Positions 38,171 to 47,151 of a stretch of 64,000 bases of DNA are shown piece after piece. Position 1 is the first letter of the stretch, and each line of letters starts with the position of its first letter. Origin of the DNA: Pseudomonadota bacterium (GTDB taxonomy: Bacteria; Myxococcota_A; UBA796; SXON01). The translations under genes were made by a program, and so were the position numbers. Below the pieces are notes generated by a model. That model had not been told where the DNA came from. It worked only from the letters and a program-made list of their open reading frames with translations, and ran no database searches. The stretch covers positions 62,001 to 126,000 of the forward strand of contig JAUXQH010000059.1 in assembly GCA_030685065.1 (NCBI GenBank), read 5' to 3'.

Positions 38171-38891
38171 TTTTTGCCCACTTTCGAATGTGACGAGTCG
38201 GGACAGGGCGCCGGATCACGTAGGATCGCTTCTTGCAGGGTCAAGGTCGGGCCATACACTCGTCGAGCTCGCGGTGGCGATCGCCATCGTGGGAATCCTC
38301 GCCGGGATGGGCTGGTCCGCGATTCAACCCGAGGTCGACCGTTTCCGCATGCTGAAGGCCGCGCGAATGTTGCACTCCGATCTGCAGTCGCTCCGCGCGA
38401 TGGCGATCGCGACCAACCGGGAGACCCGCATCGTCTTCACCGTCGCGGATGACGCGCTCGATCCCGCCGACGTGCAGGTGGGCGAGTGGCTCCTCCAGGC
38501 GGGGGACCGCTCGAACGCCAGCGTGGAGTGGGACACGCTCCCCATCGACGACGGCACGAGCGGCTCCGAGGGCGAGCGCAGCCTCTCCCCCGGCGGCGCC
38601 GACGAGACGCCCCACGTCAGCCTCGCGCGCTGGCCCACCCTGGTCGGCCCGGGCACCGACAACGCGGACGCCATCGTGTTCTCGCCGCGCGGCTGGGTCG
38701 CCAACCCCGCGAAGGACTTCGCTGACGGCTACGTCGCCCTCCGCATCGTCAACAAGCGCGCGCTCGGCCGCGGCGCCGTCGAAGAGGTCACGCTCCGCGT
38801 CTCGCGCGGTGGCCTCACGCGGCTCGAGGTCGGCGCTTCCACCACGCTGCCCGCGACGGACGTCGGCACCGGGGAGGCCAGCTCCCAATGA
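38163..38891 (+). CDS. type IV minor pilin, GspH/FimT-like
   Basis: Prepilin leader 'SRSGHTLVELAVAIAIVGILAGMGWSAI' followed by GspH-like region; first of a pilin cluster. Confidence 0.85.
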   Translation: MGSFCPLSNVTSRDRAPDHVGSLLAGSRSGHTLVELAVAIAIVGILAGMGWSAIQPEVDRFRMLKAARMLHSDLQSLRAMAIATNRETRIVFTVADDALDPADVQVGEWLLQAGDRSNASVEWDTLPIDDGTSGSEGERSLSPGGADETPHVSLARWPTLVGPGTDNADAIVFSPRGWVANPAKDFADGYVALRIVNKRALGRGAVEEVTLRVSRGGLTRLEVGASTTLPATDVGTGEASSQ

Positions 38892-39436
38892 TGCAGTTCC
38901 CGCGCCTCCGGGCTTCCCTCGGCCGCCCGTCGAGCCTCCGAGCCGCCTCCCGCCGCTCGGTCGGCGGTCGTGGCGGCTTCACGATGGTGGAAGTCGTCAT
39001 CGCCTCGGCGCTGCTCGGCTTCTCGCTCATCGTCATGTTCGGCTTTCACAGCCAGGCCCTGCGCGCCAACATGAACGCCCGCCGCCTGACGGACTGCACC
39101 TACCTCGCGCAGACGCAGATGGAGCGCCTGTTGGTGATGGACTGGGCGAGCGCCGCGCGCCCGACCGACCTGACCAACTCCGGCTCCGTCGACGCCGGCT
39201 CGGCGGGCATGAACGACGAGCTCGAGTGGCCGAGCGCGCCGGCCGAGGTCAACGCGGTCAACAGCACGGTGGGAAGCCCCCTCATCCCCTCGCTGTACAC
39301 GGTCACCTGGGACGTAGAGGACATGGACGCCAACGCGACCTGGGTCCGCCTCCGCGTGCGCTGCACCTACGAAGATTCGGCCTTCAACACCCGTCACGGC
39401 ACGACCATCTCGTCTTATCGTTACCGGGATTCCTGA
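38888..39436 (+). CDS. pilV: type IV pilus modification protein PilV-like minor pilin
   Basis: 'GGFTMVEVVIASALLGFSLIVMFGFHSQALRANMNARR'. Confidence 0.85.
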   Translation: MMQFPRLRASLGRPSSLRAASRRSVGGRGGFTMVEVVIASALLGFSLIVMFGFHSQALRANMNARRLTDCTYLAQTQMERLLVMDWASAARPTDLTNSGSVDAGSAGMNDELEWPSAPAEVNAVNSTVGSPLIPSLYTVTWDVEDMDANATWVRLRVRCTYEDSAFNTRHGTTISSYRYRDS

Positions 39437-40539
39437 TGCGCACGACCTTCGCCAGCTCGAGCCCCTCCAAGACGATCCTGCCCCGTGGGCATGGCCGCGG
39501 CGGCTTCACGCTCATCGAGCTGATGTTCGCGCTGGTCATCGGGCTGTTCGTGGTCGCCGCGCTCTACAACCTGTTCACGGCGCAGGTCCGGCAGTTCGTC
39601 TACCAGGATCTCCAGATGGAGATGCACCAGAACACGCGCCTCGCGACCGACATGATGAGCCGCACCGCGCGCCTCGCCGGGTACGGCACGAACGGAACGA
39701 CAGCCGGCGCGTTCGGGTACGAGGGGGTCGACAGCAGCTCGCTCCCGGCGATCATCTCGTCCAACGGCACGGGGCCCAACGGCAGCGACGCGATCACGCT
39801 CGTCTCGATGGACCCCTCCCTCGTCGTGAACACCTCGTCGACCTTCCCGCCGAGCTGCGCGTCGACCACCCTCACGGTCGACACGGCGGCGCTGCACAAC
39901 GCGGCGCGCCTGGCGCAGTACCACGAGGGCGAGCTCCTCATGTGCTACGACTACGCCGCGATCGGCGGCTTCCGCAGCTTCTTGTGGCCGATGACAGCGG
40001 ACGCGAACGTCACCTCCGGCGAGCTCTCCATCGGGTCCGGCTCCGCCTATGCCGACTACGACATCTCGTGTCCGGTCGCCGACAACCTCCCGCTCGTGAT
40101 GACGTGTTCGCGGGCCGAGGTCGTCACCTTCTACATCGACAACGATGACTCCGACGGCATCGGGGCCGGCAGCGCCGATCACCCCGTGCTGATGATGGAT
40201 CTGGACTTCGAGTCCCCCGACGCGGACGACGTGCCGCTGGTCGACAACGTCGAGGACATCCAGTTCGCCTACTGCCTCGCCTCGGGGAGCGGCTTGACGG
40301 ACTGTTCGGATCCGGCGGCCTGGGTGGACGAGATCGACCCGGACGCCGCGAGCGACGTGTACATGATCCGCATCAGCCTGGTCGTACGCTCCAGCCGGGA
40401 GGATCTCCGGCACCTCCACGTCGGGCAGCGCCCCGAGCTCGAGGGGAACCCCGCGTCCGCCACCACCGATCACTACTTCCGGCAGGTGCTGTCCACCGAG
40501 GTCGCCGTGCGAAACATGCGCATCCAGAGCCTCCTATGA
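39436..40539 (+). CDS. pilW: PilW-like minor pilin
   Basis: Genuine part of ORF 38449-40539, ATG 39436; 'GGFTLIELMFALVIGLFVVAALYNLFTAQVRQF' and 'DLQMEMHQNTRLATDMMSRTARLAGYG'. Confidence 0.87.
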   Translation: MRTTFASSSPSKTILPRGHGRGGFTLIELMFALVIGLFVVAALYNLFTAQVRQFVYQDLQMEMHQNTRLATDMMSRTARLAGYGTNGTTAGAFGYEGVDSSSLPAIISSNGTGPNGSDAITLVSMDPSLVVNTSSTFPPSCASTTLTVDTAALHNAARLAQYHEGELLMCYDYAAIGGFRSFLWPMTADANVTSGELSIGSGSAYADYDISCPVADNLPLVMTCSRAEVVTFYIDNDDSDGIGAGSADHPVLMMDLDFESPDADDVPLVDNVEDIQFAYCLASGSGLTDCSDPAAWVDEIDPDAASDVYMIRISLVVRSSREDLRHLHVGQRPELEGNPASATTDHYFRQVLSTEVAVRNMRIQSLL

Positions 40540-41069
40540 TGAAGCCCTCCTCCTCCCGCCGATCCCGCGAGGGGTACGCGATGCTCGTCGCGCTCGTGCT
40601 CATCGCGCTGCTGACGATCATCGGGGCCACCTCGCTGTCGGTGGCGGGCGTCGATCAGCGCGTGGCGACGCACAACCGTCGGCACATGATGGTGCTCAAC
40701 ACGGCCGATGCCGGCACCGAGCACGCCCGGTTCCTCCTGCAATCGGAGAACCCCGCGAACGAGGGCTGGGACACGGCGGACACCGGCAGCATGTTCGTGC
40801 CGAAGACCGAAGCGGACGCCTCCTTCGAGGGCATCTCCTTCCCGATGAACCAGGGTGTGTACGAGGTCGATGCGGTCTACCAGAAGTGCTCCAACCCGCC
40901 GCCCGGGTACAGCACCGAGGTCGGCCGCGTGGGGTACCGCTCCGACTTCTGGGACATGCGCTCCCGCGCCACCTTCGACGATGCCGCCTACTCGCAGATC
41001 AACCCCACCCAGGCCGTCGTGGTCTCGACCATTCGCAAGGTCGTCCGCGGCAGCTGCAAGATTCGGTGA
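40536..41069 (+). CDS. pilX: PilX-like minor pilin
   Basis: 'SREGYAMLVALVLIALLTIIGATSLSVAGVDQRVATHNRRHMMVLNTADAGTEHAR'. Confidence 0.85.
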   Translation: MMKPSSSRRSREGYAMLVALVLIALLTIIGATSLSVAGVDQRVATHNRRHMMVLNTADAGTEHARFLLQSENPANEGWDTADTGSMFVPKTEADASFEGISFPMNQGVYEVDAVYQKCSNPPPGYSTEVGRVGYRSDFWDMRSRATFDDAAYSQINPTQAVVVSTIRKVVRGSCKIR

Positions 41070-41077
41070 GGTACACC

Positions 41078-44000
41078 ATGAATCGTGCCCCGCTCGCTCT
41101 CCTCCTCCTCCTCGGCGCTCCGTCCTGGGCCGCCAGCTCGGGCACGGACGAGCTCCTGTCCACGATCGAGCGCGTTCCGCCGGTGGTGATCTTCGTGGTC
41201 GACATGTCGGTCGACATGTCGGTCCCGTGTGACGGCAGCGGCGTGGGCGACTCGTGCCTCCAGGACACGTTGGACGCGATCCAGCAGGTGGCGCGCCACT
41301 GGGACACCGCGGCGTACGGCGTGGTCGGCACGAGCGAGCTGGCGAACGACGACGCGTTCTACCGCATCGTCCCCGTCGGCAGCTCCTACGCCGAGATCGC
41401 GACGGCGCTCGCCGGCGTCTCCGCGTGGACCGGATCGACCCGCAACCTCGCCGAGGTCGTGGAGAGCGTCGGAGAGACCTACCTCAAGAACGCCAGCTTC
41501 GACAATCAAGAGGATGACGATGGCGACGGGTACACCGGCGATTGGGACGAGACCCCCATCGGCTACACCTGCACCGACACCCACATCATCGTCCTCGCGA
41601 AGGACCGCCCGGTAGACGACGAGCAGGTCGACTTCATCTACGCTTCCTCGAGCAACGGCACGGCCGGAGAGATCGCGTGTGATGTCTCGGGGATCACGGC
41701 GCTGGACGTCGAGTGCAAGTACGACAACGTCGTCTCGCACATGTACAACCAGGACGTCTCGTCGCTGTCGGACACCCAGCGGACCTACGTCCACACGATC
41801 TCCCTCGGGGTCGCCTCCGGCTCGATCGCCGAGCAGCTCTTCGACAACGCCAGCACGAACACCGTCGGGGATGCCGTCTACACCGACGTGACGACCGGTG
41901 GCGAGATCCTGGCGAGCATCCTCTCGATCATGAGCGAGATCGCCGCGGGCACCTACACCCGGTCGACCCCCGTCGTCACCGCGGACGGCTCGTACCTCAT
42001 CTACACCTTCTACGAGGTCTCCGGCGACAACCCGCTCGCCCAGGGCCACGTCCGCGCGTACGCGCTCGACGACGATCCGGCGTCGGCGACCTACGGCGAG
42101 ATCCTCTACGAGGGGCCGAGCGCCTACGGCGGCGCGGTGTGGGACGGCGGAGATCTCCTCGTCAGCCGCCCGGTCACGGCGTCGGAGTCGAACCCCAACG
42201 AGAACGACGGTGTCGGAAAGCGCGACATCTATACGTACGAGGACTACGCGTACCTCCTCGGCTCGCTCGGATCCGAGGCGGCCCTCACCCGGCGGATCGG
42301 TTTCGACTACGAGTTCGCGCAGGCGGTCGGCAGCAGCCCCGTCACCCTCGACCTGTACCTGGACAGCGCGCTCGACCCTACCAACCTGCCGTGCGGCCTC
42401 GACCCCGCATACGACCTGAACGGCGACTGCCTGGTGGACGGTGACGATCTCCAGTCCCTCGTCGACTTCGCCCGCGGCTTGCCCGAGGCCGAATTCCGCT
42501 ACCTCGATCTCGCGCGCGGAACGTGGAAGCTCGGCGATTCGCCGTACTCCATCCCGGTCGTCGTGAGCCCGCGCGAGGACAACTTCTCGACCGACGCGAC
42601 CTACCGCGAGTTCCTCGCGACGCTCGAGGCCGAAGACGTCCCCTCCATCGTCCTGCTCGCCGCGAATGACGGGATGTTGCACGCGTTCCGGCTCGAGGAC
42701 GACCCCGCGACCGCGACGGAAGACGAAGCGGGCGAGGAGCTCTGGGCCTGGGTGCCGGGGTACCTCCTCCTTCGGGACAAGGACGAAGAGTGGGCGAACA
42801 GCCTCATCGATCTGATGTGGTACGGCAAGACCTTCCTGTTCGACGGCAGCCCCGTCGTGGAAGACGTCTGGATCGATGATGGGGACGGCGTCAAGACCGC
42901 CGACGAGTGGCACCGCGTGGTGGTGGTACAGCAGGGCATGGGCGGCCCGGTCACCCTGGCGCTCGACATCACCGACACCCAGTTTCCGACCTACCTCTGG
43001 GAGCAGGTCAACTCCGAGGACACCACGGCGCAGGGCTTCGGCACGGGCCGGCCCGTCGTGTTCAACGTCTACGACGCGCGGTTTCCGGACGGTCCGGACC
43101 AGTGGGTCGCGATGTGGGGCGGTGGGCGCGCCTCCGGGCACAGCGGCACGTCGGGGACCAACTACTGGGAGTCCTCCGAGGCCAACCTCTACATGTGGAA
43201 CGTCGGGGATGACGTCTGGGGCTCGGAGAACGTCGGCTACGACGGCGGCGGTGACAACATCGGCACCCAGTTCCCGGACTCCGTCCCGATGGGCGGCGCA
43301 GAGACCCCGGCCGACCTGAAGAACCTCGACGCGGACCCCAACTTCGAGCACGGCTACATCTCGGCGGCGCTCGCCGCGGTGGATGTGGACGGCGACGGCG
43401 ACGGCGATGTCCTCTACTTCCCCGTGACCAGCTCCTACCGCCCCTCGGACGAAGGTGGCGCGGGCGTGGCGGACCCCGAGGATCCGGGTTCGTCCTGGAT
43501 GTACAAGGCCATCCTGAGCACCACGCAGCCGGATGACCTCACCTGGTGCGAGTTCTACGACCCCTTCGAGGGCACCGACGGCACGAACGGCATCGGCGCT
43601 CGGCCCGAGGTCTACTACGCGGCCACCACCGCGTGGCTGACGGACGGCTCGCTCGGCATCTACTGGGGTACGGGCACGCCGTTCGATCGCGACACGTCGA
43701 ACACCGGCTACTTCTTCGCCATGTACGACGAGGAGCCGAGAAGCTGCACGAGCAAGGCGCAGCCCCTCCCGTGCAACGGCAACGACGGGTACTATCCGCT
43801 CGACTCCGGCGAGGGCCTCACGTCCGACCCGCTGGTGTACGCCGGCGTCGTGTACTTCACGACGTACATGCCCGACGCGGATCGGTGCGAGCTCGGCAAC
43901 GGCCGCGTCTACGGCCTGCAGTTCGATGACTGCGCGCCCGGCATCGACACGGACGGGAGCGACGGTGTCACCCCCTCCGACTCGCCCTACGTCGAGACCC

Positions 44001-44158
44001 CCGGCTACGTGTCCGGCGTGTCCGCGGGTGATGGCACGATCTACTACGGCAGCGCCAACCCCACGACGGATGGCTCCAGCGCCGCCGCCGAGACCATCCG
44101 CGCCGCGACGGACCCCTTCCTCGGGACCACCGCGATCGCCTGGATGGAGATCTACTAG
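41078..44158 (+). CDS. pilY1: PilY1-like type IV pilus tip adhesin/biogenesis factor
   Basis: Start at ATG 41078; signal peptide, VWA-like N-terminal region, 'GTWKLGDSPYSIPVVVSPR', 'VLLAANDGMLHAFRL', Ca-site-like 'AAVDVDGDGDGDVLYFPV'; last gene of the pilin cluster. Confidence 0.87.
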   Translation: MNRAPLALLLLLGAPSWAASSGTDELLSTIERVPPVVIFVVDMSVDMSVPCDGSGVGDSCLQDTLDAIQQVARHWDTAAYGVVGTSELANDDAFYRIVPVGSSYAEIATALAGVSAWTGSTRNLAEVVESVGETYLKNASFDNQEDDDGDGYTGDWDETPIGYTCTDTHIIVLAKDRPVDDEQVDFIYASSSNGTAGEIACDVSGITALDVECKYDNVVSHMYNQDVSSLSDTQRTYVHTISLGVASGSIAEQLFDNASTNTVGDAVYTDVTTGGEILASILSIMSEIAAGTYTRSTPVVTADGSYLIYTFYEVSGDNPLAQGHVRAYALDDDPASATYGEILYEGPSAYGGAVWDGGDLLVSRPVTASESNPNENDGVGKRDIYTYEDYAYLLGSLGSEAALTRRIGFDYEFAQAVGSSPVTLDLYLDSALDPTNLPCGLDPAYDLNGDCLVDGDDLQSLVDFARGLPEAEFRYLDLARGTWKLGDSPYSIPVVVSPREDNFSTDATYREFLATLEAEDVPSIVLLAANDGMLHAFRLEDDPATATEDEAGEELWAWVPGYLLLRDKDEEWANSLIDLMWYGKTFLFDGSPVVEDVWIDDGDGVKTADEWHRVVVVQQGMGGPVTLALDITDTQFPTYLWEQVNSEDTTAQGFGTGRPVVFNVYDARFPDGPDQWVAMWGGGRASGHSGTSGTNYWESSEANLYMWNVGDDVWGSENVGYDGGGDNIGTQFPDSVPMGGAETPADLKNLDADPNFEHGYISAALAAVDVDGDGDGDVLYFPVTSSYRPSDEGGAGVADPEDPGSSWMYKAILSTTQPDDLTWCEFYDPFEGTDGTNGIGARPEVYYAATTAWLTDGSLGIYWGTGTPFDRDTSNTGYFFAMYDEEPRSCTSKAQPLPCNGNDGYYPLDSGEGLTSDPLVYAGVVYFTTYMPDADRCELGNGRVYGLQFDDCAPGIDTDGSDGVTPSDSPYVETPGYVSGVSAGDGTIYYGSANPTTDGSSAAAETIRAATDPFLGTTAIAWMEIY

Positions 44159-44261
44159 CCGCGCGCTCCGGGAGCTGGGCAGCCGGACCGCGCCCGGGCG
44201 CGCGGCCGCTGCGGAGCGCCAGTCGCGCTGCGAGCGGGGGACTCCCTTCCGGGGAAGGCTC

Positions 44262-47096
44262 CTACGGCCGCTGCAGCTCCTTGAGCCGGGGCGCCAGGAG
44301 CCGCAGGTTGTCGCGCGCCTGCACGTTGTCCGGATCGATCGCCATGACGGTCTGCCAGCTCTGGGCCGCGAGCTCGTACTGCTCCCGCGTCGCCTGCACC
44401 CGCCCGAGCCCACCTCGCGCCAGGATGTGCTTGGGGTCGAGCTTCAGCGCCGCGCGATAGTCGCTCTCGGCCTCGTCCAGCTGGCGGAGCTCGAAGCGAG
44501 CGTCGGCGCGGATCGCGAGGGCGTCGGGGTTGGGGCCGAGCGTCGCCGCGCGTTGGGCCTGCGCGAGCGCCAGCTCGGCGCGTCCGGTTCTGAGGAAGAG
44601 GCTCGCGAGCGCGAGGTAGGGAGCCGGCTCCATCTTGCCCGAGGGAGCGCGCGCCTGGGTCGCCGAAGCCTGTTTCAGCAGGCGCTCGGCCTCGTCGTAG
44701 CGCTCCAGGCGAAGCAGGAAGAAGCCGAGGTTCTGGGACGTGGTCCACACGTCCGGGCGTGCGCGCAAGGCGCTGCGCAGCGCGGTCTCCGTGCCGAGCA
44801 GATCGCCGCGGGAGTTCCGCGCCCGCGCCAGGCCGTCATGGGCGTACAGGGAGGTGGGATCGAGCTCGACACAGGCTGCGAAGGCCTCCTCGGCCCGCGC
44901 GAGCTGCCCGCGTTCTCCCGCCAGCTCGCCTTCGAGGCAGCGGGTCGCGGCGTAGGCGGGGGCCAGGGCGCGCGCCGTGCTGATCGCGGCCTCCGCGGTC
45001 TCCCACGCGCTCGACGTGATCCCCTCGCGCCTCCCGAGGACGATGGCCTGCCTCGCGCGCGTGAGGTGCGGACGGACGACCGGCTCCAGGGCCCGGGCGC
45101 CCCCCGGCGTCGCGGCGAGCGCGCGCGCCCGGGAGAAGGCGTCGCGCAGGTCGCCGCGCGTTGCCTCTACGAGCATGTCGAGAAGGAGGGCGCGGCTGGG
45201 TGCGCGCGCCACGAGGTCCGCCTCGGGGGCGCCGTCGAACAGGAAGTTGGGGTCGGCGGTGAGGGTCGCGAACGCGGACAGCGGCAGGCCCGGCGGCTCC
45301 CGGAGGGAGGCGGGGAGCCCGGGGCCGGCCGATCGGGCGGGCGCGAGGGCCCGGATCGAGGCGGCGTCGGCCAGCGCGAGGGCGCCGATGTCCAGCGCGC
45401 TCCGGATCGAGGCGGACTCGAGTCCCTTCCGGTCCGCGGCTACGCAGCTCTCGAAGCCGGCCCAGGGGAGCGCGCCGCCCGACGCCGTACCGAGCAGGAG
45501 CGCCGTGTCGGCGCCTTCGGGCGGGAGCCACAACGAGGCGTTCGTGTAGATGCCCGCGAAGTCGAGCATCAAGGCGCGGAGCGCGGGTTCGGCGAGAGTG
45601 GTGGTCGCGACGGCGAGGACGTGAACGCCCCCGTCCGTGAGCCCGGCGCGGGCGGCGCGGAGCGCGCTCTCGTCGGGGAACACGTGGCGGCCGTCCGTGA
45701 AGGGCGTGCGGACGATCTCGACGATGGCGTCGGCGCGGGGGCCCGCGCGGAGGACGGCGGGCGTGGGGAGCGCCACCAGCCGAACCGAGGGGTGCAGCCA
45801 GCCTCGGGCGAGGCTCGGGAGCGCCTCAGCCTGTGCCCGCGCCAGCTCGGCGTCCGGCACCGCGGTGTCGATCGCGAGGAATCCTTGTGCCCGCAAGGCG
45901 GTGACCGCCAGCCCGAAGTCGTCCCCGCCGACCCGCGCGCGCGTGCGATCGCTCGTTGCGCAGGCCGCCAGCGTTCCCGCGAAGCGCTCGGCTGCTCCGG
46001 CGCGCGTGGCGGCGTCGGCCACGCCGCCCTCCAGCTCGACGAAGACCTGGTCGTCCTTGCGGTAGAGCGCCGCGGCGCCCGTGGGCCCCACACCGGCCCA
46101 CAGGAGAGTGGCGCGGGCACGGAGGGCGGCGAGCCGCTCCATCGACGAGGCGGTCGCCGCGTCCGCCCTCGCCGCGCGCGCGGCCAGGCCGACCGGGAGC
46201 GCGGCGGACAAGGGAGACAGGAGCAGCGCCGTAACCACGAGGACGCCGGACAGCGCCCGCCGATCGGGACGGAGCGCGCCGAGGAGCGGGCCGAGCCCGA
46301 GACCGAACGCAGCGAACGCGAACAAGCCGGCGTACGCGGAGGCGCCGAGCAGCTCCGGCAACCGCAGGCCCACCCCCGCCACCGTGCCCGCCGCGAGGCC
46401 GAGCCCGGCGAGGACGCTCCACCACCCGCGGCCGACGAGCGCCCCGAGGCCGAGCCCGCAAACCAAGGCGAGGAAGCCGAGGGTGGTGGGATCGAGAGCC
46501 GCCCGCGCCAGGACCCACCCTCCGAGCGCCACGGCGGCGACCGGCAGCGCGAGGACCGCGCGGCCGAGATCGCTCCGCGACACGCGGTCCGACGGGCCCA
46601 GGACCCCCGTCTCGTGGGCGCGCGCCACGGCCGCCACGACTGAACCGGTCCCGAGGATGATGATCAGCAGGGTGATCCGATCTAGCCAGACCCCCGCCAC
46701 AAAACAGGCAAGCGCAAGGGCCCAGGGGCCGCGCCCCGCACGCGCCGCCGCGCTCCGCAGGGGAGCGCCCAACCCGAGGCAGACGAGAAAGCCCACACAC
46801 GCCGCAATCGGCGGGAGGCCCCGGTAGCCGGCGAGCCACACGATCGTTCGCGCCAGATCGTCCGAAAATATAACTACGAGGCCCGACAACGCCGCGATCC
46901 GCAGCTGATTTCGCGGGGCCGCGGGCGCGAGCGTCGCTGCGGGGAGGGCGATGGCCGCGGCGACGACGAGCGGGAGCGGGCCAGCGGCGAACAGGTCGGT
47001 CGAAAGCCGGACAGCAATGGAACCGATGCAGCCCGCTCCGACTGCTGCCAGCCAGGGCGAAAGAGAAGCGGTAGACGACACGCGCACGCTCGTCAT
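44262..47096 (-). CDS. multi-pass membrane protein with C-terminal TPR repeats
   Basis: N-terminal hydrophobic helices, C-terminal TPRs ('QLARAEEAFAACVELDPTSLYAHDGLARARNSRGDLLGTETALRSALRARPDVWTTSQNLGFFLLRLERYDEAERLLKQA'). ATG 47096 preferred to 47216, which would overlap pilM. Confidence 0.78.
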   Translation of the reverse strand: MTSVRVSSTASLSPWLAAVGAGCIGSIAVRLSTDLFAAGPLPLVVAAAIALPAATLAPAAPRNQLRIAALSGLVVIFSDDLARTIVWLAGYRGLPPIAACVGFLVCLGLGAPLRSAAARAGRGPWALALACFVAGVWLDRITLLIIILGTGSVVAAVARAHETGVLGPSDRVSRSDLGRAVLALPVAAVALGGWVLARAALDPTTLGFLALVCGLGLGALVGRGWWSVLAGLGLAAGTVAGVGLRLPELLGASAYAGLFAFAAFGLGLGPLLGALRPDRRALSGVLVVTALLLSPLSAALPVGLAARAARADAATASSMERLAALRARATLLWAGVGPTGAAALYRKDDQVFVELEGGVADAATRAGAAERFAGTLAACATSDRTRARVGGDDFGLAVTALRAQGFLAIDTAVPDAELARAQAEALPSLARGWLHPSVRLVALPTPAVLRAGPRADAIVEIVRTPFTDGRHVFPDESALRAARAGLTDGGVHVLAVATTTLAEPALRALMLDFAGIYTNASLWLPPEGADTALLLGTASGGALPWAGFESCVAADRKGLESASIRSALDIGALALADAASIRALAPARSAGPGLPASLREPPGLPLSAFATLTADPNFLFDGAPEADLVARAPSRALLLDMLVEATRGDLRDAFSRARALAATPGGARALEPVVRPHLTRARQAIVLGRREGITSSAWETAEAAISTARALAPAYAATRCLEGELAGERGQLARAEEAFAACVELDPTSLYAHDGLARARNSRGDLLGTETALRSALRARPDVWTTSQNLGFFLLRLERYDEAERLLKQASATQARAPSGKMEPAPYLALASLFLRTGRAELALAQAQRAATLGPNPDALAIRADARFELRQLDEAESDYRAALKLDPKHILARGGLGRVQATREQYELAAQSWQTVMAIDPDNVQARDNLRLLAPRLKELQRP

Positions 47097-47117
47097 CCTA
47101 TCGCGGCGGGGGTGCGG

Positions 47118-47147
47118 TTGACCCGCTCGATCGCTTCCTGCTACAAC
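47118..47147 (+). promoter_or_regulatory. candidate sigma70-type promoter of pilMNOPQ
   Basis: TTGACC (47118-47123), 18-nt spacer, TACAAC (47142-47147). Confidence 0.5.
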
Positions 47148-47151
47148 GACC

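Noticed and set aside
40988-44413. 1141-aa minus-strand ORF opposite pilY1
   Set aside because: Shadow ORF; pilY1 has signal peptide, conserved PilY1 motifs and operon context.
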